64,000 nucleotides of DNA. It comes from Heligmosomoides polygyrus polygyrus (taxonomy: Eukaryota; Nematoda; Chromadorea; Rhabditida; Heligmosomidae). The stretch covers positions 1 to 64,000 of the forward strand of contig CANDYH010000006.1 of assembly GCA_947396885.1 (NCBI GenBank). The letters are read 5' to 3'. The position numbers and the translations under genes were made by a program. Position 1 is the first letter of the stretch. Every line of letters begins with the position of its first letter. Below, one piece after another: positions 1-10,616 of the stretch. The notes beneath the pieces are model-generated. The model saw nothing but the letters and a program-made list of their open reading frames with translations, was not told the origin of the DNA and ran no database searches.

Positions 1-17
1 CGTTTTCGTAAGTTCAC

Positions 18-2255
18 CTATGACGCAATTTTGTATTCTAAGATCAATTGCTGTTGGCCGAGCCGGTTGAAGGTTATGATGGGTACGCGATTCGTTTTCG
101 ACACGAGCACCACGTTGCTGTCTTTTGCTGAGCAAAATCTGAAACATCCATTTAATGAGCGCATTCGGAGAGTCATGGAAATAATTTCACTACCTGTAGC
201 CACTGAGCGTAGGGTCTGCTTCCGTTTTGATTTCAACACCTCCGAGAACACAACCATCTTCCGCGTAACCGTGGGTGAAGGACCGGATTTTTATCTCTAT
301 GCGTGTGTCTTTGGGAGACTAAAGATAGTATTTCACCTTTTCACAAAGTATTGGCTGAAATTCGTAGCATTCATTTGGCTCCGTATACCTCAATCCAATA
401 GTTGCAGAAATAGAAATCTTCTCTCAAGCCGCCACCAAAACCAATTCGGTCGACGAGCATTTGCTTTGTGGTTTTCGCTTCAAGTGTTCGTCCGCATCCC
501 TTTGGCTGCAAAAACCGCCTCTCCAAAAGAAATGTAGAATTGTAACATTTCAACTTACACGTTCATCGCAAAGAACACCATCATAGCCACTGGGGCAAAT
601 GCACGTTTGACAGTTTCGCGGATGCGGGAAGCCACCATTCTTACACTGCGCAGATGTAGCCGACGGGCACTTTTCTAAGAAAAACGATCAGGTCTCTGTT
701 GCAATGAGTCAAACCAAGTTTGTATAAATACCGTTGCACTTGTAGTGCTCATTGACGAGCCATTTATCAGCAAACGAAAGTATGTGGGAACCCATCGACT
801 CCTGATAGTACGTGTCTTTGGCAACCATTGTGGGCAGCTTATTGGTAGAAACACTGAAGGTGCCTAATTTGACGACGCCCTTTCGCGCTTCAAGTTTTAC
901 CAAGATTTTCAGACCTCAATGCTCCGTAATGCATGATACTGCTATAGTCGTAGGTTTTCCCATAGTTGTCTGTAGTGTTCTCCGACTCCTTGATGTACTG
1001 ATCGACAAAGTCGGGCTAGAATAACGTTAAATGCTGATCACCATCAGCGAGCGTTGCTGCCAATAATCTACCTGGACATTGTCGATATTTACGGTGATGA
1101 AATCGTCTCTGTCGTAACGTGACATCGTGTGGAAAAGTCCGAGAGCATGACCAAGTTCGTGAACTGCGACACCTATCTAAACTTTCCACTGTCATATTAT
1201 GCGACTCCTTTGAGCGAGCTACTCAGGTTTGTGCTCGAATACACATTTAAAAGAACCGACAATCTACTTGGTCACAACCTTCACCAAGTGAGAGAGGTTG
1301 TTCACCACCTTGTCTTCCAACGAAGGACCAGCAGCCGTCCTCTTTGATGACCACGATTCTGTTTACGGCTGCAGCTGCAACGTTGCTTGAAATCACTAAG
1401 CACAACTGGCGAATAAATGAACTACCGTCTTTGTCCTCCACAAAATTGATACACGTTGCCTCTTCCCATTTTTTGGCGCCTTTTACAAATGCGTTCTTGA
1501 CGGCGAAATCTGTATACCATAGCAATTCAAACTCTGCGGTCTTAAATGTTGGCTTTTTACAAACCTGCGCTGTTGTCGAATGTGTAGAACACTCCTTGCT
1601 GCCAAGTAGTATTGGGGTAATTCTCATCCTTGAAAGCTTGTCTCTTCCTGCGGTCGCCTCCTTCGACGTCGTCTATGATCTCTTCCGCTTGCCGTCTTAA
1701 TACGTATTAATCAGCCTCTGCTCTCCTGCTGAGAATAAACTGGTTACGCACTTTGATAGCATGATATCGCTTTGGAAGAGCAGTTTTCCAACATTTTTTC
1801 TAGAATTAATGGCAAATATGCTTTCCTGCTGGACATCTCCCGGCTCATCGCGTCTGGCTTCGATTTCCTGTAGGTAGCTCCTGCTCGAGCTGCTCATTAA
1901 GGCACAAGTCCTATTTCAAAGGAAGCTTAACAGACCTTCAGCCGACGTGCAAGATCTGCCTTTTGTTCCTTGGAAAGCTGTAGTTTCCTCATTAGTTTTT
2001 CTTTTATGCCAGACAGTTTGCTACTTAGCGATGAGAGTCCCGTGCGTTTGAGAGCCTGCAATTGTCATCCGTGCCTCCCTCCGTTTGTTGCACTAACACC
2101 GATAGTCCGAGTACCTCTTTAAGCCTTGGTAAAGTCATGTTTTTAATTTTTTCTCCGAGTTTCCCAGCTGCGAAGAGGTCCTTCATTTTGCCAAGATCGA
2201 AGAGACCTCCTTGAGCTAGTACGACTAGGAGCAGAAGCAGTAGTATGAGCCTCAT
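18..2255 (-). CDS. Secreted astacin-family zinc metalloprotease, complete 13-exon gene
   Basis: Spliced CDS of 1506 nt (501 aa). Exons: 2115-2255, 1936-2055, 1752-1867, 1565-1695, 1426-1509, 1268-1374, 1072-1176, 915-1015, 732-853, 559-674, 389-505, 194-318, 18-138; every junction is GT..AG and keeps frame. Seen: hydrophobic signal peptide ([16 protein letters not shown]), propeptide with an FQSDIML stretch, a furin-type RRKR site before the mature domain, the zinc motif [11 protein letters not shown] with MSRYDRDD after it, and the Met-turn SIMHY. A six-cysteine EGF-like module ([18 protein letters not shown]) and a CUB domain follow. Known of the family: such nematode astacins are secreted endopeptidases, used in moulting, hatching or host tissue invasion. 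Inferred: active enzyme of the NAS/hookworm MTP type; the exact orthologue cannot be named. The acceptor of exon 4 (ATTAAG) is weak but is the only one that keeps frame. Confidence 0.9.
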
Positions 2256-2266
2256 TGCTGAAACTG

Positions 2267-2276
2267 CTGAAAAATA
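2267..2276 (-). promoter_or_regulatory. Probable spliced-leader (or 5'UTR) acceptor of the astacin gene
   Basis: Reads TATTTTTCAG on the minus strand and ends 11 nt before the astacin ATG. It matches the nematode TTTTCAG acceptor consensus, so a spliced leader is likely added here. A cis 5'UTR intron would look the same. Confidence 0.5.
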
Positions 2277-2474
2277 GTGGTTTACTTGAAGATTGGAGAG
2301 GATGGGTCTCGAATTCGAAAGAGGTAATAAACTGGTTTATTTGTGAAGATGTGATGCCAGTGATGTGGCAGGCGCACCTTGTCTTATATACGGCATTCGA
2401 TATCTTCAAAGTGTGAACATCTGCTGCAGGATATGACGCGCGCAAAAGACCAACAGTGGCCGACGTCAATTGGC

Positions 2475-3125
2475 ATAGCTGTAAAAGCTGCAAGAATTAG
2501 TCGATGAGTTGATACCAAAAACGCGGACAATTTCTGATGCGCAAGGCGAAATGCATAACCTGCTCTTACATTATTCTTAGGTTTTGGCTGATAGTAAGTT
2601 AGCTTGAACATCTTCGTTTGTCGAACTCCTTTGGGGCACGACAAATATATAGCGTGTCTTCAGAATGAAATCTGTTTTCAACCTAACAGAACCCAGGTCA
2701 CTTGGATAACGCGATTAGAAAGAACCATGAAAAAAGCAAGAACATTCAATTTCCGAAAATCGGTCACTCTCGGTGCAATTTTCCGTTAGGATTGCGGAGC
2801 GTTCGGAGGTTTTCGTTCCGTTAAGCAAGAATAAGGCATCAGAAACTTGTTGTTCCTCGTGATCGTCGTGTCCGTAAGATTCATCTGCTGTCCCACGTTC
2901 CCTTCATCTGCTGTCCCACGTTCCCACAGACACGGCCGAAATTGGCTAGCGTTCACTTTGCGTGGCTAATTCCAGTGTTATGAGCATGTCGTCAATTATC
3001 AAAGCTGTAAAATCTGGAAGGATTAGTGGATCTTTCCAACACCCCCCCCCCCCCAAAAAAAAACGCGAACGGTTTCTGATACGCAGTGCGAAATGCATGG
3101 CCTTCTCTGACCTTATTCATATCAT
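2475..3125. repeat. Imperfect direct duplication (units 2475-2585 and 3000-3125)
   Basis: Both units share the order GCTGTAAAA..CTG, an A-rich run, ACGCG.AC..TTTCTGAT.CGCA and GCGAAATGCAT. They lie between the two head-to-head astacin copies. The second unit has an added C-run plus A-run at about 3041-3063. They probably derive from a non-coding part of the duplicated astacin locus. Confidence 0.55.
2796..2972 (-). mobile_element. Short LINE reverse-transcriptase fragment
   Basis: The plus-strand text (GGCATCAGAAACTTGT, then CGTAAGATTCA.CTGC and ACGTTCCCACA.ACACG) matches the same stretch of the LINE fragment at about 54610-54740. Both read as an RT segment on the minus strand. A 23-bp stretch is tandemly doubled at 2880-2925. 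It is a dead remnant. Confidence 0.55.
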
Positions 3126-3679
3126 TAAAGGCAACGAATAGAAAACGCGTATCAATTTTGGAGAGAAGAAAGACGGTACTGTGTTCTTTTTCACCAGTTC
3201 CGCTTATTGATTCCAAGCAACGTTGCAACTGCAGCAGAATCGTGATTATCAAGGAGGAAGGCTGCTGATCCTTCATTGAAAGACAAGGTTGTCAGCAACA
3301 GCTTCCGCTTGGTGAAGGTGGTGACCAAGTAGATCGCAGTTCATTTATTTTAGCATTCGATCACAATCCTCCTAGCAGCTGCTTAATATGACAGGAAATT
3401 GTTGGGGATGTGTGGCACTTCACGAAATTGTCATGCTCTCTGACTTTTCCACTCGATGTCACGTTACACATTACGATAGAGACGATTTCCTCATACTAAA
3501 TATCGATAATGTCCCGGTAGATTACTGGTAGCAATGCTCACTGATGGTGTTAGAGTTTGAATTTCTTCTGGACCGTCTTGTCGACCAGTAAATCAGGGAG
3601 TCGGTGGATAATAAAGACAACGATGAGATGTTTTTAAACACATTTGCTTAAGCCCGGAGCGGCTGGTAGAGAGGCTAAA

Positions 3680-3930
3680 TGCTGTTACAGGATATTTTGT
3701 TGCGATCAATACTCTTGCGCCAGGCGGGACTCTAACCAGCATCTTCTGCTTTCCCATGCAACGATGTCAGCCTTACACAACCGGCGCTGGAGGGTATCGC
3801 GGATGTTAATCGTTATCGTGCGGTCAAACAGCGCCGGTGGTGTAAGGCGAACATCGCTGCCCGGAAAGAAGAAGATGCGGGTTCAGTCCCGTAAGAGTTT
3901 TGTTCGCAACAAAATATCCTGCAACAACAT
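3680..3930. mobile_element. Inverted pair of tRNA-derived SINEs (family A)
   Basis: A minus-oriented unit (about 3684-3790) abuts a plus-oriented unit (about 3793-3925). The plus unit contains GCGCCGGTGGTGTAAGG (A-box-like) and GGGTTC.AGTCCCG (B-box-like), and is preceded by CGGTCAAACA and followed by TTTTGTTCGCAACAAAA. The pair lies inside the astacin pseudogene. Confidence 0.75.
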
Positions 3931-4007
3931 ATGACTATGAGATAACCTACGATTATAGCAGTTTGGTTGTCAAAGACACGTACTATCAGGAGTCGATGGG
4001 TTCCCAC

Positions 4008-6146
4008 CAGGCTCAAGTATGGGTGCGATTTCTGCCAAAAAGTTACGACCCCCTCCCCTCACCAGAAGGGTGTTGGTACGACTCCATCTTCGAGAGAATC
4101 GATGAAATTTAATGTTAAGTTGTCTATTATATTGCAAACAATTTTAGAAAATGTGAAAGGAAGGAAAATATTTATTAATAGTCAACTAATAAAGTTTTGA
4201 TGCATATAATTCAATTAAACGAAGATTTTTTTAGAGATCGCAACGACATGGCAACACTCTGAGCACCACTTTTTCTACGGAAAGAAGACGCCATGTGAAT
4301 TTGAAAGAAGGATGCATCACTGGTCGATTGCTCGTCGATTTGATTGGAAGGTGCTATATTGTAATTTGTTCAACCGATCGCAACTCGCTCAGATTTGAGA
4401 GCTATGCAAATACGGGTGGCATTCAAAATACTAGAAGAAATTCGCTTTCTTATGAGCATAAAACCACCTTTTGAAAAAGGCATCTTCATGCGCGGGAGGG
4501 TTTAATTTCGCTCGAAAAAATTGGAGTAGTTTTACAAAAATGGACATAATTCAATAACTTTTGAGAGTTGTGCAAATGCGGGCAGCAATCAGAAAATTAG
4601 AAAAAATGCTCTATCTTTTTACACGAAACCAAATTTTGAAAAAAAATTACTTCATGTGCGCCGGGGGTGCAATTTCTCGTCGATTTGTGCGGAAATACTT
4701 GCCGAAAAAGATGCTGACGCTTTTGTGATCGTCGGAAAGAGAATTTCTTCTAGTTTTTTGAATGCCGCCCGCATTTCCACAGCTCTTAAAGGTAAGCGAG
4801 TTGTGATTGTTTAAGTGCGGGTATCCGCAATCTGCGGCCTCGAGGAAGGAGAGGTCCTACGAAGTAGCCGGCACTTAAACGATCGTAACTTACTAACTTT
4901 CGAGAGATGTGGAGACGCGGGCGGCATTCGACAAACTAGAGAAGATGCCCCTTTTGATAATCACAAAACCTTTTTTCAAAAAGGCATCTTCATGCGCGGT
5001 CCGGGGGAGGGGGTGCGATTTTCGGCATTTCCACAAAAAACGTAGAGAAATTGCACCCTCCGGCCGCGCATGAAGACCATTCTTTCACAATTTGATTTTG
5101 CATACATAAGAGAGAGTATTTCCTCTAGTTTTGTGATTGTCGCCCGCATTTGCACAGCTCTCAAAAATTAGTGAATTATGTCCATTTTTGTAAAACTACT
5201 CCAATTTTTTCGAGCAAAATTAAACCCTCCCCTCCGCGCATGAAGATGCCGTTTTGAAAAGGTGGTTTTATGCTCATAAGAAAGTGAATTTCTTCTAGTA
5301 TCTTGAATGCCATCTGTATTTACATAGCTCTCAAATCTGAGAGAGTTGCGATCGGTTGAACAAAGGACAAGTATAGCACCTTCCAATCAAATCGACGAGC
5401 AACCGACCAGTGATGCATCCTTCTTGATCACATCGAAATTATCTCCAAATAAGCTGCATTTTTTATTATGTGTCAGTCTAAGATTGAGCTTTTGTTAAGC
5501 TGCATTTCAGCTCTAGAGATGGTCTGTTCAGGAAAAAACTTTATTTTTGAAAAAATTGAGCATGACCTCACCTGATCGCAAGGAAGACCGCATAGGTAAG
5601 ACTTTATTTTTTTTGAACAAGTGGTAAATAAAATCTGTGCTGTGGTGAATTCCAATTTCAGCTCCAAAGGTAGCCAGGAAACATTTCGTTTTTGAAAAAT
5701 TAACAGAAAAATTCCAGGAAATTCACTTTACCTGACCGGATGAAAGGTTGCTTAGAAGAGGCCTGATTTTTTCTACTGCAAATTGAAGATTAACTTTCGG
5801 TAGGAGCCATATACAACAACTATTTAAATTTTTATAAGATACATTCGAATTCATATGACGTCTTCTTTCCGTAGAAAAAGCGGTGCTCAGGGTGTTGCCA
5901 TGTCGTTGCGATGTCTAAAAAAATCTTCATCTAATTGAACTATTTGCTTTAAAACTTTATTAATTGAATATTAATAATTATTTTTTATTTACAGACCTCT
6001 GCTTACAATACTTGAGAATGGGCCATCCCCCCGAGAAATTTTTTCCTTTCGGAACCATGTCGAAGTACGACTCCCCTTCCCCCCTCCCCCCCAGCTTGAG
6101 CCAAAGTACGACCCCCTGCAATTCTCGCACCCCACGCTTGAGCTTT
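4008..6146. mobile_element. hAT-type non-autonomous foldback element inserted in astacin exon 9
   Basis: The left end CAGGCTCAAGTATGGGTGCG and the right end (reverse complement AAAGCTCAAGCGTGGGGTGCG, differing by a few bases) are inverted, and both are flanked by the 8-bp duplication GTTCCCAC (4000-4007 and 6147-6154). Removing the element restores the astacin sequence GTTCCCACATACTTTC. The interior is full of imperfect inverted repeats: 4160-4290 pairs with 5855-5980 and 4400-4560 with 5165-5345. An 8-bp TSD and CA..TG-like ends are typical of hAT. There is no transposase ORF. Related ends occur at about 14800-14895 and 54850-54950. Confidence 0.8.
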
Positions 6147-6154
6147 GTTCCCAC

Positions 6155-8440
6155 ATACTTTCCTTTGACGATAAATGGTTCACCAATGAAGCTGCATGTG
6201 CAACGGTATTTATACAAACTTAGTTTGACTCATTGTAAAAGAAACCTGAACGTTTTTCTTAGAAAAGGCTACATCTGCGCAGTGTAAGAATGGTGGCTTC
6301 CCGCATCCGCGAAACTGTCAAACGTGCATTTGCCCCAGTGGCTATGATGGTGTTCTTTGTGATGAACGTGTAAGTTGGTAAATGTTACAATTTTACACTG
6401 CTTTTGGGGAGGCGGTTTTTGCAGACAAAGGGATGCGGACGAGCTCTTGAAGTGAAAACCACAAAGCAAATGCTCGTCGACCGAATTGGTTTTGGTGGCG
6501 GCTTGAGAGAAGATTTCTATTTCTGCAACTATTGGATTGAGGCATACGGAGCCAAATGAATGCTACGAATTTCAGCCAAGACTTTGTGAAAAGGCGAAAT
6601 GCCATCTTTAGTCTACCAAAGACACACGCATAGAGATAAAAATCTGGTCCTTCACCCACGGTTACGCGGAAGACGGCTGTGTTCGCGGAGGTTTGAAATC
6701 AAAACGGAAGCAGACCCTACGCTCAGTGGCTACAGGTAGTGAAATTATTTCCATGACTCTCCGAATGCGCTCATTAAATGGATGTTTCAGATTTTGCTCA
6801 GCAAAAGACAACAACGTGGTGCTCGTGTCGAAAACGAATCGCGTACCCATCATAACCTTCAACTGGCTCTGCCAACAGCTATTGATCTTACCACTAAAAT
6901 ACGAAATTGCGTCATAATCAATTTTTCGAAAACGGCGAATAAATCTTGAAGCTATCCAAGTCGATTTCTTTAAGCTTGAAGTGGCTCTTATGCCAGCTGT
7001 TACAACGATGTTTTGTTGCGATCAAACTATTGCGCAGGGCGGGACTCGAACCCGTTCCTTCCGCTGACCGGGCTGAAGTGCTCTTCGCCGTTACAACACC
7101 GGCGCTGTTTGAACGAAAGCAACATCTTCACCTCGTGGCACTCATCAGCACTCGCCCGCATATCGAGATGAGTTGGTCCCTGATATCAGCTTGGAACCAG
7201 TCAACTGTGTGTCTTCATAAGCTTGAAACTGTTATCATAACGTGAAAGGGAAGTGGCTCTGCTAGCAAATACAATAATGAGCTGGGGTCGTCATACTTCA
7301 AGAATAAGTCGATAGGAAGGCAAACTAAACCATTGTTTAGACTCCTTAACAAATTGTTAACTTCTCTTCTAGATTTCAACAGGGTTGTCCTCTATAAAAC
7401 TTGTTTCTGAACAAGAGGGGGCGAACCTATTGCCCTCATAATGAAATGTGCAGCTGAGAACCTTATATCTAGGAATTTTGATGGCATCAACAAATTCTCT
7501 ATCTAATACTATCGAAAGGCTTACGTAGGCACTTACCCACGAGGTCTCGCTGCGTAATTTGTATTTTTTAAAATTGAACTCAACGGCGCATTACACATTC
7601 ATCAAACAAATGATGTAATCGCTAAAAATTTTAGGAGATTGTTCACTGAAGTTCAATCATATCCCGAGGCGTAGGTGCAATAACGGTTCTCGTCTTCCTT
7701 TTTATATCTTTTGCATTTAAATGTAATTTTTTGAATAATAATTGTACAATTGTGCCTAAAAATTGTGCAAATAAAATCTGTGTGATGGCTGAGGAGAAAG
7801 AAATTGCGGCCGATATAACACGAGTTGCAGTTGCTATTTAATATGCTGTTAATATTCAATGTTTGATTCAAACGGTTTTTCCTTTTCAAGGCTTTGATTA
7901 ATCTTTTTCAGAAGCGTGGGTAGTTTTTACGGTAAAAAGAGCATCATCTACGTCGGTTGCTGAGTAGCGGTTACTATGAATGCTCTTTATGGTTTCTACA
8001 CAAAAACATTTGAAGAGGGCAATAAGGGCCGCTTCACCCGGCTGCGTCATTTGACTGACAGTTATGCCCCTCTACCGTTTCTCCAAAAGATTTAATGCCT
8101 TGGAGGAAAAGTCCGATTGCGTCGCTATGAAAACAGAAGCGTTGACGCTGTGACTCGAGCAGCTGAGATTAATGTGTTCCTAAAAATTAAGTTCTCATGG
8201 TATGATTGTATTCTTTTAATATTTCGCGTTTATCACGGATCACTACACACATAATTTAGCCGCTTTTAATGAAAGCCATCAGAAAGGAATTGCTGAGATT
8301 TAGTTTTTGACACGTGACGTATAACGAGATCTGGGTGAAGTTTACATACATAGCGTAGGATCAGCCCGCAGCCCATGACCCTTTTCATTCCATGGTTTTG
8401 TTGTTTTATGTTGAAAAATTGAAACCTGCTCAGATTATTT
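6155..8440. repeat. Inverted segmental duplication, left arm (partner 37640-40090)
   Basis: Order here: astacin C-terminal exons, SINE A, then about 1.2 kb of unique-looking DNA. The same order is read on the opposite strand at 37640-40090. Matching landmarks include the stretch around 7490-7540 versus 38560-38600, GAATGCTCTTTATGGTTTCTACACAAA. at 7979 versus 38035-38070, and GAGATCTGGGTGAA at 8326 versus 37685. The copies have many substitutions and small indels, so the duplication is not recent. Nothing coding was recognised in 7230-8440. Confidence 0.8.
7008..7130 (-). mobile_element. tRNA-derived SINE, family A
   Basis: On the plus strand it reads TTGTTGCGATCAAA, then GGGCGGGACTCGAACCCG (reverse of a B box) and ACACCGGCGCTGTTTGA (reverse of the 5' end). 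Same family as the units at 3680, 30393, 30825, 38985 and 53110. Confidence 0.75.
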
Positions 8441-8455
8441 AGCAGGAAGAGCAGA

Positions 8456-8458
<3 letters not shown>

Positions 8459-8508
<50 letters not shown>
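8459..8508. repeat. (ATT)n microsatellite
   Basis: About 50 bp of uninterrupted ATT units. Confidence 0.95.
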
Positions 8509-8509
<1 letters not shown>

Positions 8510-8548
8510 TTTTATTCTATTATTACTAAGTACAATAGTCCCTCATTG

Positions 8549-9291
8549 GCACTATTGTACTTAATGTACCGCTCTAAATCTTGTTCAAGATAGGTCTACT
8601 AGAGGTAATCTGCCATGGAAAGAACGAATATCATAGTCCTTTTTTGCGGAAATGCCTTATAAGCCCGCTATATTAAGTTTGAATCGCCCAAGGCCTTGCG
8701 AAATAGCGCGCGCTGGTAAGAGACGCAGAGACTCCGGCCCCTACCAGCACGCATTCGCGGCCGTCTCGGGTGGGGGTTACCATAGTATGCCGTGGCGCGC
8801 AGGCGTGGAAACTAGATACACAGCGAATGTAGATGTAGTCTTACTCCTCTTTTCGATTACAGATTCGGGTCTTATTTTCTTCCGAATTGGGCAAGGGAGG
8901 GAACTCAGGATGAGGGCAATTTTACTACACCCCGGAGTCCCTTCCCCTGCCCGATCTTGTGCTCTGCTCCGCGCCAGCGGAGGAGAGCACAGAACAGCTT
9001 TCATGGCTTTCGAGATTTCAAGGCATCTGCTCCTGGCTAAGCTCTGCTGCAGACTAAAGACGGCGATAGTGAGCATCGGTAAGAGGCGCGCACTCTGCGT
9101 CTCTTCCTAGCGTGCGCTATTTCGCAAGGCCTTGGGCGATTCCAGCTTAGTATAGCGGGCTTATAGGCAGAAGAAGAAGAAGAAGCCATTTCCGCAAAAA
9201 AACGACTATGATATTGGTTCTTCTCATGGCAGATTACCCTTAGTAGACCCATTTTGAACAAGATTTAGTGCGGTACACTAAGAACTATAGC
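8549..9291. mobile_element. Terminal-inverted-repeat element, about 740 bp
   Basis: Left CACTATTGTACTTAATGTAC and right (reverse complement) GTGCTATAGTTCTTAGTGTAC begin inverted arms of about 190 bp. The arms include TAAATCTTGTTCAA, TAATCTGCCATG, TTTTTTGCGGAAATG, a TATAAGCCCGCTATA motif and CAAGGCCTTGCG. The middle (about 8770-9040) has only chance ORFs. No clear TSD was seen, so the superfamily is left open. Confidence 0.7.
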
Positions 9292-9299
9292 ACCTTTAT

Positions 9300-10600
9300 T
9301 CATATCTCGCCTAGATTTTCGAAAATCAAAAACCCCGCTCGGTTTCAAAAATAGAGCAAATATGCTATCTAACCATGTAACAATCGATTTCCAAGAAAGG
9401 GTTTTTCATGCGGGGCGGGGGGGGGGGGGGGTTCGATTTTCGGTACGTATTTTTGTGAAAAGGACGGGAAACTTACCGAATTATGGGCATTTTTGTGAAC
9501 GCCCAATTTTGTCGCTCCAATGACGTTGGTGCAAAGTCGACCAGAGGTCGATCCAACCTGTTCCGTCTAGAGAATGATTTGATTTTTTATGAATTTTTTA
9601 CTGTGACTTTATCATGAGTTGAGAATTTTTGTGGCATAACTTTAAATGAATACATGAAGTGCTTGGCGCTTAAAACAATTTAGTTTCATGAAAAACGGAG
9701 ATTTGGACTACGATTGGGGGTATCCCCCTAATCATATTGACTGATCATATTGACTACAATCAATAAGAATTAGTAATCAACACTTTAGTATATTACAAAT
9801 TCAGGGTAATTTCAAACGCAGATGTCGCTCCTTCAGGTAGAAAAGTGTGCCGCTTCCGTGACATCCTGAAGAAAATTCCGCACAAGTTGAACAAAAATGC
9901 TACCGAAAACCTTTATATTGAACTTAGAACAATGAGTGTTCAAAAGGTTAAGAAATTTTACTCTGTTCTCAAAACACGCCTTGTCACGTGAACCTAACGA
10001 GTTATGAGCATTTTTGTGAAGCTACGTCGGTGAAGTACCACAGGTCGATCCAACTTGTTCATACAATTAGAAAGGCTTAGTTTTTAATTGTGAACTACTT
10101 AATGCTCGTCGAATTTCTCAGCATCTGTTTCTCGCTACCTCGCCGTCTCCTTCTAGTAGAAAAGGTTGCTTCCAGATGTCAACTTGCAGCTTCGCCTGCA
10201 AGCTTAGCCGCTTGGTGGTAATCATAAATCAGCACCTTAGTCATAAATCAGCACGAGTTTGACCGATTGGTGGAAGTTCATTCGTCAACTTGGTTTTTAT
10301 GGATTATGGCCGGATATATAAGAGGGAACAGCAAAACATGTGGCAATGCGTGTCCTCTCCCGCTGCTGCTCTCGTTCGTTTCCATTTCGCTTGCTAGTGA
10401 ATGTCGTCCTATAACCAACGAGCTTTCTTCACTACGCTTAACGACGTCAGCGAAAGTGCAGTATTTCGAGCTCACACTAACTGAAGTTTGTTCCGACAAC
10501 TCTCATGTCAATTTGAACAAATATGGTCTACTTGTGCTCGACACGAGATCTCGTCGTGTGACTTTTCTTCTGAATCTTGTGAAGTCTAAATTGCTTTTAG
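9300..10600. other. Non-coding 5' region of the hAT element (no gene seen)
   Basis: AT-rich text with a G-run at 9416-9431 and recurring phrases such as CATTTTTGTGAA and ACTTACCGAATTATG that also occur, in decayed form, inside the foldback element at 4008-6146. The stretch near 9817-9870 (GCAGATGTCG.TCCTTCAGGTAGAAAA) recurs inverted near 55225-55260. I see no convincing exon, and the left end of the hAT element could not be placed. Confidence 0.5.
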
Positions 10601-10616
10601 TGCACTTTGCTTTTAG

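Larger units (their letters stand above)
3204..6940 (+). pseudogene. Astacin metalloprotease copy 2, disrupted
   Basis: This copy is head-to-head with the intact gene. Recognisable parts: exon 6-like (about 3225-3331) with the GCW tryptophan codon changed to TGA; exon 7-like (about 3404-3511) where one lost G breaks the zinc motif after HEI; fused exon 8/9 remnants (about 3927-4007). After a 2.14-kb insertion come the rest of exon 9 (from 6155), the EGF-like exon (about 6266-6370), CUB exons (about 6424-6540, 6620-6737) and the last exon (about 6790-6918, ending TAA). An AATAAA lies near 6939. A SINE pair interrupts it at 3680-3930. The stop, the frameshift and the insertions rule out a working protease. 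The EGF and CUB exons stay close to those of copy 1. Confidence 0.85.

Noticed and set aside
3041..3063. C-run plus A-run as a structural motif
   Set aside because: A homopolymer expansion in one copy of a duplicated repeat is enough, and a sequencing length error is possible.
8652..9110. 152-codon ORF
   Set aside because: It lies across the arms and core of an inverted-repeat element, with a matching open frame on the other strand. No domain.
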